A DNA stretch of 64,000 bases. Origin: Chitinispirillaceae bacterium (GTDB taxonomy: Bacteria; Fibrobacterota; Chitinivibrionia; Chitinivibrionales; Chitinispirillaceae). Shown piece by piece: positions 51,501 to 59,932 of the stretch. The position numbers and the translations under genes are program-made. The stretch lies in the NCBI GenBank assembly GCA_016929595.1, contig JAFGIN010000068.1, positions 1-64,000 on the forward strand, in the 5' to 3' direction. The first letter of the stretch is position 1. Every line of letters starts with the position of its first letter. Below the pieces are notes generated by a model. The model made no database searches. It was given only the letters and a program-made list of their open reading frames with translations, and had not been told where the DNA came from.

Positions 51501-52495
51501 ATTTCAAAATTACTGTTCTTAAAACACCAATCTGAAGCTCCGGTAACATATGCGACAAAGTAATCTGTACTGTCGACAAGATTATCTCTATTAAGATCAA
51601 CACGAAGCAGTGGTATTTCCTTCAATCCTGATGGTATGCCTCCTACATTGTCATCGGGCAGCTCCCCTTTGTATGAACCATACAATTGAACATCAGAAAC
51701 AGCCGTTATCCCGAAATTTGACATGATTTCAGTACCGGTAATTCTGATCAGACCATTTTCCTTTATCGTCCCCTCATTGAATGCAGTATTTCCGTCACCA
51801 ATACGAAAATGATATACCTTGCGGTTATTAAGTGGAAAAGATTCTGCAGTTCTTCTCTTATATAAAGAGAGCGGCTTTCGCCACCTCTTTGCCACATCGT
51901 AATTAATCAGAAGAGCAGAGAGCATTTTCTCATATTCTGAATTATTCAACTGCCTGATACTATTTTCGACTACTGGAAACGATACAATCAGTTCCCCGCT
52001 TAAACATTGTACTACCGTCCCATCAGGATTAAACTTAACAGGGCAGATCACCAGTGAAACCGTTCGCAGATCCCTCAAAAATTGATAACGTATCTCCGGA
52101 ATCCACTCCACACCAGACGAACTTGAAATATCTGAAGAGTTTACCGGCCCCTTCCCTTCAGGCGGTATTTTAGTTGTCAAGTTCCTGATAACTTCGGGTG
52201 TAAAAGATATTGCCGCTTCTCCTGCAGAAGGTATACCAATCCATAACCGGTACCCCGGAACCTGACCTGATGATGTGGAAATTACAGTATTTTGTCCCCG
52301 AAACGAGAACCCATCCACTTTCGATCCATTTTCAGAAGCACTAAACGTATCGACACCATCAATACTCCATTTCAGATGAAGAACAGTGCTACTGTTTTTA
52401 ATAACAGTGATCTGAGCAAAGCCGTTGCGCCATGTAATAAGCAGCAGGATTGAAACAAAAAATACTATACGCGGAAGCATTATTGATCTGCACAT
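48506..52495 (-). CDS. porU: Type IX secretion C25 peptidase (PorU-like)
   Basis: A 1329-residue protein with a signal peptide (LPRIVFFVSILLLITW, ending FAQ). PorU is the outer-membrane sortase that removes the C-terminal sorting domain of T9SS cargo and anchors it. The long N-terminal beta region (to about residue 600) is followed by the gingipain-type C25 caspase-like domain: YLIITHPDFITAAEKLCEHK, YVLLMGGAHFD, GFVCYYGHGSHDLW with His829, and LIASFSCSVGKFD with Cys863. GDPSLKLVN closes the domain. A FlgD-like C-terminal domain (IRIYSLSGKLIRVIK) follows. Both catalytic residues are present. It fits with the T9SS-like tails on the glycosidases at 757-13021 and 19244-21976. No other por/gld gene is in the window. 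Confidence 0.85.
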   Translation of the reverse strand: MCRSIMLPRIVFFVSILLLITWRNGFAQITVIKNSSTVLHLKWSIDGVDTFSASENGSKVDGFSFRGQNTVISTSSGQVPGYRLWIGIPSAGEAAISFTPEVIRNLTTKIPPEGKGPVNSSDISSSSGVEWIPEIRYQFLRDLRTVSLVICPVKFNPDGTVVQCLSGELIVSFPVVENSIRQLNNSEYEKMLSALLINYDVAKRWRKPLSLYKRRTAESFPLNNRKVYHFRIGDGNTAFNEGTIKENGLIRITGTEIMSNFGITAVSDVQLYGSYKGELPDDNVGGIPSGLKEIPLLRVDLNRDNLVDSTDYFVAYVTGASDWCFKNSNFEMKLNRYDDYRHYWLVKGNNGLTVNKMDPVDPVGIPADTFTNRICFRRPAAMPHQSEGGLLWVWESLYESKENVSFYLNPGLPEHGKATLNVMAYVNNGSLFFSAGSVIKSACHSWSRQTFQVSGWKDRKISFEFDANNPSKEASFAEIYEIGLTFTDKIHIGKDSLLTVFSDTSEGLHRYRVSGIDSEYVYIFKVPADESYIALIDTVRSGSGDTFSWTDSGGKGNRYLLCKESALRDLPPNEEYVVHSSNDTIINDLYNHHNQSDYLIITHPDFITAAEKLCEHKKQMGFVNPMIVDINNVYRSFSGGNTDPAAIRNFLQYVHNSGWKDGENLEYVLLMGGAHFDVRKVYANSKCFIPSYYSGGNVPQDEYFCIINDIPVKSIGRISCRSLREALVVVDKIRQYELPGTADFGEWRNRAVFVYDDDDQLGKVDPIKHRTYSENTADLFGKTFGSADIRVIPLFDYGFDNTGYHKPGAAAAIINQIQNGAGFVCYYGHGSHDLWADEQVMTSNKISLLSNKKKYPLIASFSCSVGKFDQSSSCLSESFVCAPDAGAIAAIGSSRSSFAHDNGPLGDLFFSVVLDTNHKVNSMGYMLTLAKLVVGESSYKYIYFGDPSLKLVNSMYRIDLDVTDSAGKQINQIKARQKIVISGQVTGNGVLNESFGTSNDRAFVQIGLFNPPDSASRKDGIDRDEKYQLPGKPVFLGKVEVKRGIFSQTLKIGENVPFNKPGTRLTAYAWRERTGESGGGYRDDLTFNGSENGTHDDSTGPRILIRPLYADSKMSKPAISFTDRITSSLPMQCEIVIDDESGIDVTGTGPDEGLSYYVKDVIDRQNINSWFQFSEGDFRTGTAVLDFDKSVLGTGDYELTICAADLSGNKTKKTFQLIITNESDLSLDRVFNYPNPMVHGGSTRFYFYHSSTSHETGSHFRAMIRIYSLSGKLIRVIKDAENGQMWDGTDQRGRSLSPDVYLYQVQLYSSGVKKNSKSKICKLVIHPPH

Positions 52496-52636
52496 AAATA
52501 CACTTCATAATAAGTTAAAAGATTATAAGCTGGATATGAGTTTGTACTTATTACAATTAAGGCAGAACTTTTATTGTTTGTTTTATTGAAGCGTACCGGC
52601 AGATACCCGAACCATCCCACTATCGCAGTGATTGGG

Positions 52637-52767
52637 TTTCGCCTCACCCCCGGCCCCTCTCCACGTGTGGAGAGGGGAGAAGAAGTGTCAGATTACTATA
52701 TTTTACGCTTGTTTCTCTTCTTCCTCTCCATTTACTATGAAGAGGTGGCAAAGAAGGTGAGACGAAA
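52637..52767. repeat. Composite palindromic element with inverted ends
   Basis: The ends TTTCGCCTCACC (52637-52648) and GGTGAGACGAAA (52756-52767) are inverted copies with one mismatch. Inside are a perfect 11-bp stem CCCCTCTCCAC/GTGGAGAGGGG with a two-base centre (52654-52677) and a smaller CCTCT/AGAGG hairpin (52723-52745). A partial copy lies at 36988. It sits between porU and glnN and abuts the glnN stop, where it may also terminate transcription. Confidence 0.75.
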
Positions 52768-52769
52768 GA

Positions 52770-54965
52770 TCAGCTGATAAAAAGCATCTCTCTGTACTTT
52801 GGTAATGACCAGAGAGAATCTGACATGGACTGCTCCAGAGCATCAACATGACGCCGGATATGTGCCATATGTTCTTTAACATCTTTGCAAATAAATGCTG
52901 TACGCGCTTCAAGAGCCATTGATTGAACATTGTTAAGTGCCGCTTCAAGTTCTTTGATATTCTTTCTTATATAGTAGATATCAGCAGTAAGCTGAGTAAG
53001 AACTTCCTTGCGATCCTCAAGAGCTCCATCAACAAATGATACAATCATTGAATCATTGAGTCCTTTGAGCAGTTCAAAACCGCTTGCAAGATCTGCCTGA
53101 TATTCATATGCAGGCGGTAATATCTGCGTTTTGACAATATCTATAAGTGTCTTTGCTTCAATATCAAGCATCTTTTCGTATGCTTCCAGCCAGATGATAT
53201 AACGGGCCTGCAGTTCAACTTTTGAGAAAACCCCATGACGCTCAAACATTGAGATTGCTTTTGGAGTTACGAATGCCTTTAGAGCTTCAGGTGTAGATGC
53301 GACGTTTGGAAGTCCACGCTTTTGAGCTTCTTTCTTCCATTCATCAGAGTAGTTATTACCCTCAAACAGAATTGCTCTTGATTCTTTAATAACTCCGGAA
53401 AGCACTTTGAGAACTGCCGCACTGAATTCACCACCCTTTGCGGTTTCAGCTCTGATTCTCTCTGCAACAATCGCCATGGAATCGGCAACGATAGTATTGA
53501 TTACAGCCAGTGATGTAGAAATATTCATCGAGCTGCCGCAGGCTCTGAATTCGAATTTGGCCCCAGTAAAAGCAAATGGAGACGTCCGGTTGCGATCTGT
53601 TGTATCTTTTATAAACTTTGGAAGCAATTTGACACCAAGGTCAACAAGATCCTGTGGCTTTGCTTTTTCAAACTTACCGGATTCTATCATATTGACAACA
53701 TTAGTAAGCTGTTCACCAAGGAAGACGCTGATAATTGCCGGTGGAGCTTCATTGGCGCCCAAACGATGTTCGTTACCGGCAGATGCTATAGCTGCACGCA
53801 AAATATCACTATTAGTATAAACAGCATGGATAACACAGCTCAGTACAGTGAGGAACAACAGATTAACCTGTGGTGTATCGCCCGGATTAAGCAGGTTGTT
53901 CCCTTTACTGTCCGATAGTGACCAGTTGACATGTTTTCCGCTGCCATTAACACCAGCAAACGGCTTCTCATGAAGAAGACAGACCAGACCGTGGCGATGT
54001 GCAACCCGCTTCATGATATCCATCAAAAGCTGGTTGTGATCCGCAGCGAGATTTGAAGGTTCAAATATCGGTGCAAATTCATACTGATGCGGAGCGACTT
54101 CGTTATGTTTTGTCGTTACGGGAATCCCGAGTTTGTATGCTTCAACAGAAACATCATGCATGTAATTGAGAACCCGGTCTTTAATCGATCCAAAATACTG
54201 ATCTTCAAGCTGCTGTCCCTTTGGAGATGGTGCACCAAGAAGGGTACGGCCTGTCAGAAGAAGGTCTGAACGCATACGATAGTATGCTTCATCAACCAGA
54301 AAGTACTCCTGTTCAGGACCACATGTTGAATAAACATGTGAAACATCATTATGGCCAAAGAGCTTTAAAAGGTCGATAGCAACCTTATTGATAGCCGCAT
54401 CACTGCGAAGAAGCGGCAATTTTTTATCAAGTGCTTCACCGGTATAGGAAACAAAGATTGTCGGTATACACAATGTCTTACCATTGTCTACTTCAGTGAT
54501 AAATGCCGGTGATGAAGGATCCCAGGCAGTATATCCACGGGCTTCAAATGTCGCACGAATCCCACCGGAAGGAAAGGAAGATGCATCCGGCTCACCTTGA
54601 ATCAGTTTCGACCCGCTGAATTTTTCGATGACACTGCCAACACTGCTGATGGAGATGAAAGCATCATGTTTTTCAGCTGTCAAACCTGTCATAGGCTGAA
54701 ACCAGTGAGTATAAGCAGTCGCACCTTTATTTATTGCCCAGTCTTTCATCGCCAGAGCAATTTCATCGGCCTGAGCTGAAGAAATCACCGGTCCACCATC
54801 CTGCCACTTTTTAAATGAACAAAAAGTCTTCTCAGAGATCATCTTCTGCATGACAACTTCACTGAACGTATTAACACCGTAATAGGTTGATGCCTGTAGT
54901 GGAAGATGAATTTTCTCTGTCACTTTTGGCTCGATCAGCTGTGTTACTTCGCATCTGCTAGTCAT
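52770..54965 (-). CDS. glnN: Type III glutamine synthetase
   Basis: A 731-residue cytoplasmic enzyme that makes glutamine from glutamate, ammonia and ATP. The start at ATG 54965 follows GAAAGG; an extension to 55058 has no homology. Length and motifs fit GSIII: VSYTGEALDKKLPLLRS, AGPEQEYFLVDE-like CGPEQEYFLVDEAYY, KHNEVAPHQYEFAPIFEPSN, GVNGSGKHVNWSLSD and LGANEAPPAIISVFLG, with the GSIII C-terminal helices. GSIII is common in Bacteroidetes, Fibrobacter and rumen bacteria. It is divergent from gltBD across a 440-base control region, so the GS-GOGAT cycle is encoded together. Confidence 0.95.
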   Translation of the reverse strand: MTSRCEVTQLIEPKVTEKIHLPLQASTYYGVNTFSEVVMQKMISEKTFCSFKKWQDGGPVISSAQADEIALAMKDWAINKGATAYTHWFQPMTGLTAEKHDAFISISSVGSVIEKFSGSKLIQGEPDASSFPSGGIRATFEARGYTAWDPSSPAFITEVDNGKTLCIPTIFVSYTGEALDKKLPLLRSDAAINKVAIDLLKLFGHNDVSHVYSTCGPEQEYFLVDEAYYRMRSDLLLTGRTLLGAPSPKGQQLEDQYFGSIKDRVLNYMHDVSVEAYKLGIPVTTKHNEVAPHQYEFAPIFEPSNLAADHNQLLMDIMKRVAHRHGLVCLLHEKPFAGVNGSGKHVNWSLSDSKGNNLLNPGDTPQVNLLFLTVLSCVIHAVYTNSDILRAAIASAGNEHRLGANEAPPAIISVFLGEQLTNVVNMIESGKFEKAKPQDLVDLGVKLLPKFIKDTTDRNRTSPFAFTGAKFEFRACGSSMNISTSLAVINTIVADSMAIVAERIRAETAKGGEFSAAVLKVLSGVIKESRAILFEGNNYSDEWKKEAQKRGLPNVASTPEALKAFVTPKAISMFERHGVFSKVELQARYIIWLEAYEKMLDIEAKTLIDIVKTQILPPAYEYQADLASGFELLKGLNDSMIVSFVDGALEDRKEVLTQLTADIYYIRKNIKELEAALNNVQSMALEARTAFICKDVKEHMAHIRRHVDALEQSMSDSLWSLPKYREMLFIS

Positions 54966-55405
54966 AATAAACCTTTCCGAAAAAAGTTCGAATACTGAAC
55001 CTGCGTTTTCAATCTTTATTCCATTACACCGAAAAAAACAAGTACCAAACCGCACCATTTATGCAAAATTCGAGCCAGTTACTAACAATCGATGAGATTT
55101 TGGTAGCAAGGCCATTTTTTGATAAAATCATCGAAGAAAAATCACTCTATTGGATAAACTGCATTTCGTTTTTCACCCAGTTTTAAGACCAGCGGTACAA
55201 AATTGTACCACACAAATACATTTTTGTATCTCCACGAACAATCAATTCATCTCCGTAAGCCTTGAACCCTGTAAAAATCAGGTTTTGTTAGTGGTACACT
55301 TTTTGTATACCGTACACCTTTCGGTAACGTAAAATACTGAAACTGACAGGTACAAAACGAATCATAGTAAAATAACTATTCACAAATTCGAGGCACAAAA
55401 AACGC
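54966..55405. promoter_or_regulatory. glnN/gltB divergent control region with GGTACAA dyads
   Basis: No gene is supported in these 440 bases. GGTACAA-AA-TTGTACC (55194-55209) is a perfect 7-base dyad. Related pieces occur nearby: GTGGTACACTTTTTGTATACC at about 55290-55310 and AGGTACAAAAC at about 55349. They could be binding sites of a nitrogen regulator; none was recognised. Promoters could not be assigned. Confidence 0.5.
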
Positions 55406-58400
55406 ATGAAAAAGCAGGGATTGTACGATCCGTTTTACGAACACGACAGCTGCGGTGTCGGTTTTGTTGTCAATGTAAATGGTGAGCGGACACACGGTAT
55501 TGTCAGCGATGGAATAACCATACTCAAAAAACTTTCCCATCGCGGGGCTATCGGTGGTGATTCCAAAACCGGTGATGGCGCAGGGATGCTTCTTCAGTTG
55601 CCACACTCATTCTTTGTTAAAGAAGCTCAAAAAATTGGTTTCAATCTTCCACCGCAGGGAGAATACGGAGTTGCGATGCTGTTTCTCCCGCAACATCCCA
55701 AAAAGCGCGCAACTGCCACTTCGATCATCTCTTCAATAATTACCAGTGAAGGTGGCACCATTGCAGGATGGCGTGATGTACCAGTCAATTCAGACTGTCT
55801 TGGTGATATGGCCAGATCCTGCATGCCTTTTATGCAGCAGGTTTTTATTCAATTCGGTATAAGTACAGGTGATACACTTGAGAGAAAATTGTATTTAACC
55901 CGGAAATGTATGGAGAGGGAAGCCATTCGCCAACATTTTACCATAGAAGAGTTCTATATCGTTTCTTGTTCCAGTAAAACTATTACCTATAAAGGAATGT
56001 TTGTTGCAGATCAGTTTGAGCAGTTCTTTCCTGACCTTGCAGACCCGACATTTGAGAGTGCAATGGCACTGATCCACCAAAGATACAGTACCAACACCTT
56101 CCCCTCCTGGCCGCTTGCACAGCCATTCAGATATATGGCTCACAATGGTGAAATCAATACCCTCAGAGGTAATATCAATAAGATGATCGCCCGTGAAAAA
56201 ACACTCTCCTCACCGCTATTCGGTGATGAGATCAGGAAACTTTCACCGATCATCGATCTCAATATGAGTGATTCCGGAATCTTTGACAATGTTTTCGAAC
56301 TGCTCTCATGGAGCGGACGTTCCGTTGAACACTCCATGATGATGATGGTGCCGGAGGCCTTCGGAGCAAGGTATCATATCAGTGAAGACAAACGTTCCTT
56401 TTTTGAATATCATGCATCAATTATGGAACCCTGGGATGGTCCTGCTGCCATTGCATTTACCGATGGTACGAAAATAGGTGCTACACTTGACCGGAACGGA
56501 TTACGTCCGGGACGGTTCGTGATTACTAAAGGTGGAAAAGTCGTAATGGCATCAGAGGTCGGTGTTCTTGACATTGCGCCTGAAGATGTTCTTCAGAAAG
56601 GCCGGCTGGCTCCGGGTAAGATGTTTATTGTTGACACTGCAGACAACCGTATCATTTACGATAACGAACTCAAAGCATCGATTTCACGCCGCAAACCATA
56701 CCGTCGCTGGCTCGAAAAGAACCGTATCGAACTCAAAGGCCTTTTCCAGGTGCCCGGCCCGGTAGCGATCGAACGCGAGTCACTTCTGCGCCGTCAATGG
56801 ACATTCGGTTACACTCTTGAAGATATCAAATCGATTCTCATTCCCATGACGGAAACTGCACAGGAACCGGTTAACTCGATGGGTAACGATGCTGCTCTGG
56901 CGGCCCTGTCCGACAAGCCGCAACTTCTTTACAACTATTTCAAGCAGCTCTTCGCACAGGTTACCAATCCACCGATCGATCCATATCGTGAGAGCCTTGT
57001 CATGTCGCTCATGAGTTTTATTGGCCGGGTAGGTAATCTCCTGGATGAAACTCCTGAGCATTGCCATCAGCTTAAATTACCGCATCCGGTCCTCTCCAAT
57101 GATGACATGAAAAAGTTGTACAATCTCGATATTGATACCTACAAATCATGTGTCCTGCCGATGCATTTCAGTGCTGAACCAGGTGCAAAAGGACTTGAAC
57201 CGGCTATTGCAGAATTGTGTAAAAAAGCAGAACAGAAAGTTGATGAAGGGTACTCACTGCTGATTCTTTCTGATCGTGATATCAGTGAATCGAAAGCACC
57301 GATTCCGGCACTGCTTGCCACATCTGCAGTACATCATCATCTGATCAAAGTGCAGAAGAGGCAGTTGACCGGACTTATCATCGAAACCGGTGAAGCTCGT
57401 GATGTCATGCACTTTGCCTGTCTTATTGGATTTGGTGCAAGCGCTGTCAATCCCTACCTTGCTTTTGAGCTCATTGCAAAACTCAATGAAGAGGGAAAAA
57501 TTCAGGGCAAACCCGAAATGGCTATCGAATCCTATATTACCGCTATCAAAAAAGGTCTCCTCAAAGTCATGTCGAAAATGGGCGTTTCGACGATCAGAAG
57601 CTATCGTGGTGCCCAGATCTTTGAAGCTGTCGGTCTCAATGAAGAATTTGTCAATCGTTTCTTTCCCGGAACATCATCACGGATCGGCGGTGTCGACATC
57701 GAAATCATCGCTGAAGAGGTTCTTAAACGCCATAGAGTCGCATTTTCAGGTGATGATGAAGCCCTTGAAGCACTCGACTCGGGTGGTAACATCCAGTTCC
57801 GTCGCTTCTCGGAGAAACATCTATACACACCAGAAGCAATTACGCTCATACACCGCGCTGTTCGTGAAAGCAGCTATGCTTTTTATAAACAGTATGCAGC
57901 GACAATAAACGATTCCAGTAAAAACCTCTGTACACTCCGCGGCCTGTTCACATTCAAGCCTCGAAAGAGCATTCCGATAAAGGAGGTTGAACCAGTAGAA
58001 TCAATTGTCAAACGTTTCGTTACCTCTGCAATGTCGTTCGGATCAATCAGTAAAGAAGCACATGAAACGATCGCCATCGCCATGAACCGCCTAGGTGCAT
58101 CAAGCAACTCCGGTGAAGGTGGTGAAGACGAGGCACGATACCTGCCGCTTCCAAACGGCGATCTAAAAAAGAGCATGATCAAACAGGTTGCATCAGGACG
58201 TTTCGGCGTCACCAGCAATTACCTTGTTAACTCAAAGGAGTTGCAAATCAAGATGGCACAGGGTGCAAAGCCCGGTGAAGGCGGACAGCTTGCCGGACTC
58301 AAAGTTGACGAAGTCATTGCAAGGGTTCGTTTCTCAACCCCGGGAGTGACACTTATCTCTCCCCCGCCGCACCATGATATCTACTCGATCGAAGATCTGG

Positions 58401-59932
58401 CACAATTGATATTCGACCTTAAAAACGCCAACCCGCAGGCACGTATCTCTGTCAAACTCGTCGCCGAGGTCGGTGTAGGAACAGTCGCGGCCGGCGTTGC
58501 AAAAGGTAAAGCTGACATGGTACTTATCAGCGGTCATGACGGTGGAACCGGTAACTCACCGATTTCATCAATCAAGCATGCCGGAATACCCTGGGAGATC
58601 GGACTTGCAGAAACGCAGCAGACATTGGTGCTCAACCGTCTGCGGGACAGAATCAGAGTTCAGACTGATGGTCAGATGAGAACCGGACGTGATATTGTTA
58701 TCGCAGCGCTTCTTGGTGCTGAAGAGTACGGGTTTGGTACTGCGACACTTGTTTCACTGGGATGTATCATGATGAGAAAATGTCATGTGAATACCTGCCC
58801 GGTCGGTGTTGCAACACAGGATCCTCGTCTGCGGGATAAATTCTGCGGCAAACCGGAACATGTCATGAATTTTATGAATTATGTCGCTCAGGATGTACGT
58901 GAAATCATGGCAGAGCTAGGATTCAAAACCATCGATGAGATGGTTGGACGCGCGGATATTCTTGATATCAACAAAGCAATCGATCACTGGAAAGCAAACG
59001 GCCTCGATTTCAGCAAACTGCTCACAATGCCTGCACTTCCTGAAGGGGGCAGCCTGCGATGCACCAGATCACAGGATCATGACTTTTCACTGTCAATAGA
59101 CAACGATCTTATTGAGAAATCAAAAGCAGCTATCGAAGAGCAGGTTCCGGTGAAACTCGATGTACCAGTTTATAATTATAACCGTACGGTCGGAGCGACA
59201 CTTTCATCAGCCATCTCCAGAAAATATGGCTCTGCAGGATTGCCCCCCGATACGATCCATGTTAAATTCACCGGCAGCGCAGGACAGAGTTTCGGTGCAT
59301 TCCTTGCTCCGGGAGCTACGTTCGAACTCGAGGGTGATGCAAACGACTACTTCGGTAAAGGTCTCTCAGGTGGTAAGCTTATCATCTATCCGCACCACAA
59401 ATCGACCTTCAGACCACATAAAAACAGTATTACTGGAAACGTCAACCTCTTCGGTGCGACTTCCGGGAGAGTTTTTATCAATGGTATGGCAGGTGAACGG
59501 TTTGCTGTCCGAAACAGTGGAGCTGTCGCTGTTGTTGAAGGAATTGGTGATCATGGCTGCGAATACATGACCGGGGGTATTGTCGTTGTTCTGGGTCGAA
59601 CCGGAGTGAACTTCGCTGCCGGAATGAGTGGCGGTATCGCGTTTGTCCTTGATGAGGATCAGCTTTTTGATACAAAGTGCAATCTTGAAATGGTTGATAT
59701 AGAACCAGTCGTTGACGCAGAAGATAAAAATCTGCTGTACAGCCTGATTCAGGAACATGTCAAAGTGACAAACAGCGAATATGCATCGGCCATTCTGCGT
59801 GACTGGACCGAGCTGCTGCCTCAGTTTGTCAAAGTAATGCCAATTGATTATCGTCTCGCCCTCGAACGGTTCAGAAAAGCTGAGTCCAAAGAGACCGAGA
59901 CTGTGGCTCTTACCGAGGAGGTTTTCAGATAA
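55406..59932 (+). CDS. gltB: Glutamate synthase large subunit
   Basis: A 1508-residue enzyme that, with GltD, turns glutamine and 2-oxoglutarate into two glutamates. The glutaminase (GATase type 2) domain starts at Cys16 (EHDSCGVGFVVN) after a short propeptide. IHQRYSTNTFPSWPLAQPFR and MAHNGEINTLRGN belong to it. The central domain is followed by the FMN/2-oxoglutarate domain (VASGRFGVTSNYL, AQGAKPGEGGQLAG, SGHDGGTGNSPISS) and the 3Fe-4S site with Cys spaced CIMMRKCHVNTC. The C-terminal GXGXG helix domain ends the protein. All parts are intact and length is normal. The TAA overlaps the gltD ATG by one base (TAATG). Confidence 0.97.
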   Translation: MKKQGLYDPFYEHDSCGVGFVVNVNGERTHGIVSDGITILKKLSHRGAIGGDSKTGDGAGMLLQLPHSFFVKEAQKIGFNLPPQGEYGVAMLFLPQHPKKRATATSIISSIITSEGGTIAGWRDVPVNSDCLGDMARSCMPFMQQVFIQFGISTGDTLERKLYLTRKCMEREAIRQHFTIEEFYIVSCSSKTITYKGMFVADQFEQFFPDLADPTFESAMALIHQRYSTNTFPSWPLAQPFRYMAHNGEINTLRGNINKMIAREKTLSSPLFGDEIRKLSPIIDLNMSDSGIFDNVFELLSWSGRSVEHSMMMMVPEAFGARYHISEDKRSFFEYHASIMEPWDGPAAIAFTDGTKIGATLDRNGLRPGRFVITKGGKVVMASEVGVLDIAPEDVLQKGRLAPGKMFIVDTADNRIIYDNELKASISRRKPYRRWLEKNRIELKGLFQVPGPVAIERESLLRRQWTFGYTLEDIKSILIPMTETAQEPVNSMGNDAALAALSDKPQLLYNYFKQLFAQVTNPPIDPYRESLVMSLMSFIGRVGNLLDETPEHCHQLKLPHPVLSNDDMKKLYNLDIDTYKSCVLPMHFSAEPGAKGLEPAIAELCKKAEQKVDEGYSLLILSDRDISESKAPIPALLATSAVHHHLIKVQKRQLTGLIIETGEARDVMHFACLIGFGASAVNPYLAFELIAKLNEEGKIQGKPEMAIESYITAIKKGLLKVMSKMGVSTIRSYRGAQIFEAVGLNEEFVNRFFPGTSSRIGGVDIEIIAEEVLKRHRVAFSGDDEALEALDSGGNIQFRRFSEKHLYTPEAITLIHRAVRESSYAFYKQYAATINDSSKNLCTLRGLFTFKPRKSIPIKEVEPVESIVKRFVTSAMSFGSISKEAHETIAIAMNRLGASSNSGEGGEDEARYLPLPNGDLKKSMIKQVASGRFGVTSNYLVNSKELQIKMAQGAKPGEGGQLAGLKVDEVIARVRFSTPGVTLISPPPHHDIYSIEDLAQLIFDLKNANPQARISVKLVAEVGVGTVAAGVAKGKADMVLISGHDGGTGNSPISSIKHAGIPWEIGLAETQQTLVLNRLRDRIRVQTDGQMRTGRDIVIAALLGAEEYGFGTATLVSLGCIMMRKCHVNTCPVGVATQDPRLRDKFCGKPEHVMNFMNYVAQDVREIMAELGFKTIDEMVGRADILDINKAIDHWKANGLDFSKLLTMPALPEGGSLRCTRSQDHDFSLSIDNDLIEKSKAAIEEQVPVKLDVPVYNYNRTVGATLSSAISRKYGSAGLPPDTIHVKFTGSAGQSFGAFLAPGATFELEGDANDYFGKGLSGGKLIIYPHHKSTFRPHKNSITGNVNLFGATSGRVFINGMAGERFAVRNSGAVAVVEGIGDHGCEYMTGGIVVVLGRTGVNFAAGMSGGIAFVLDEDQLFDTKCNLEMVDIEPVVDAEDKNLLYSLIQEHVKVTNSEYASAILRDWTELLPQFVKVMPIDYRLALERFRKAESKETETVALTEEVFR

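Noticed and set aside
55390-55408. Sigma-54-like promoter (GGCAC-N6-CGCA) just before gltB
   Set aside because: The GG/GC spacing fits, but the -12 element touches the gltB ATG, so a transcript starting from it would lack the start codon. Coincidence is more likely.
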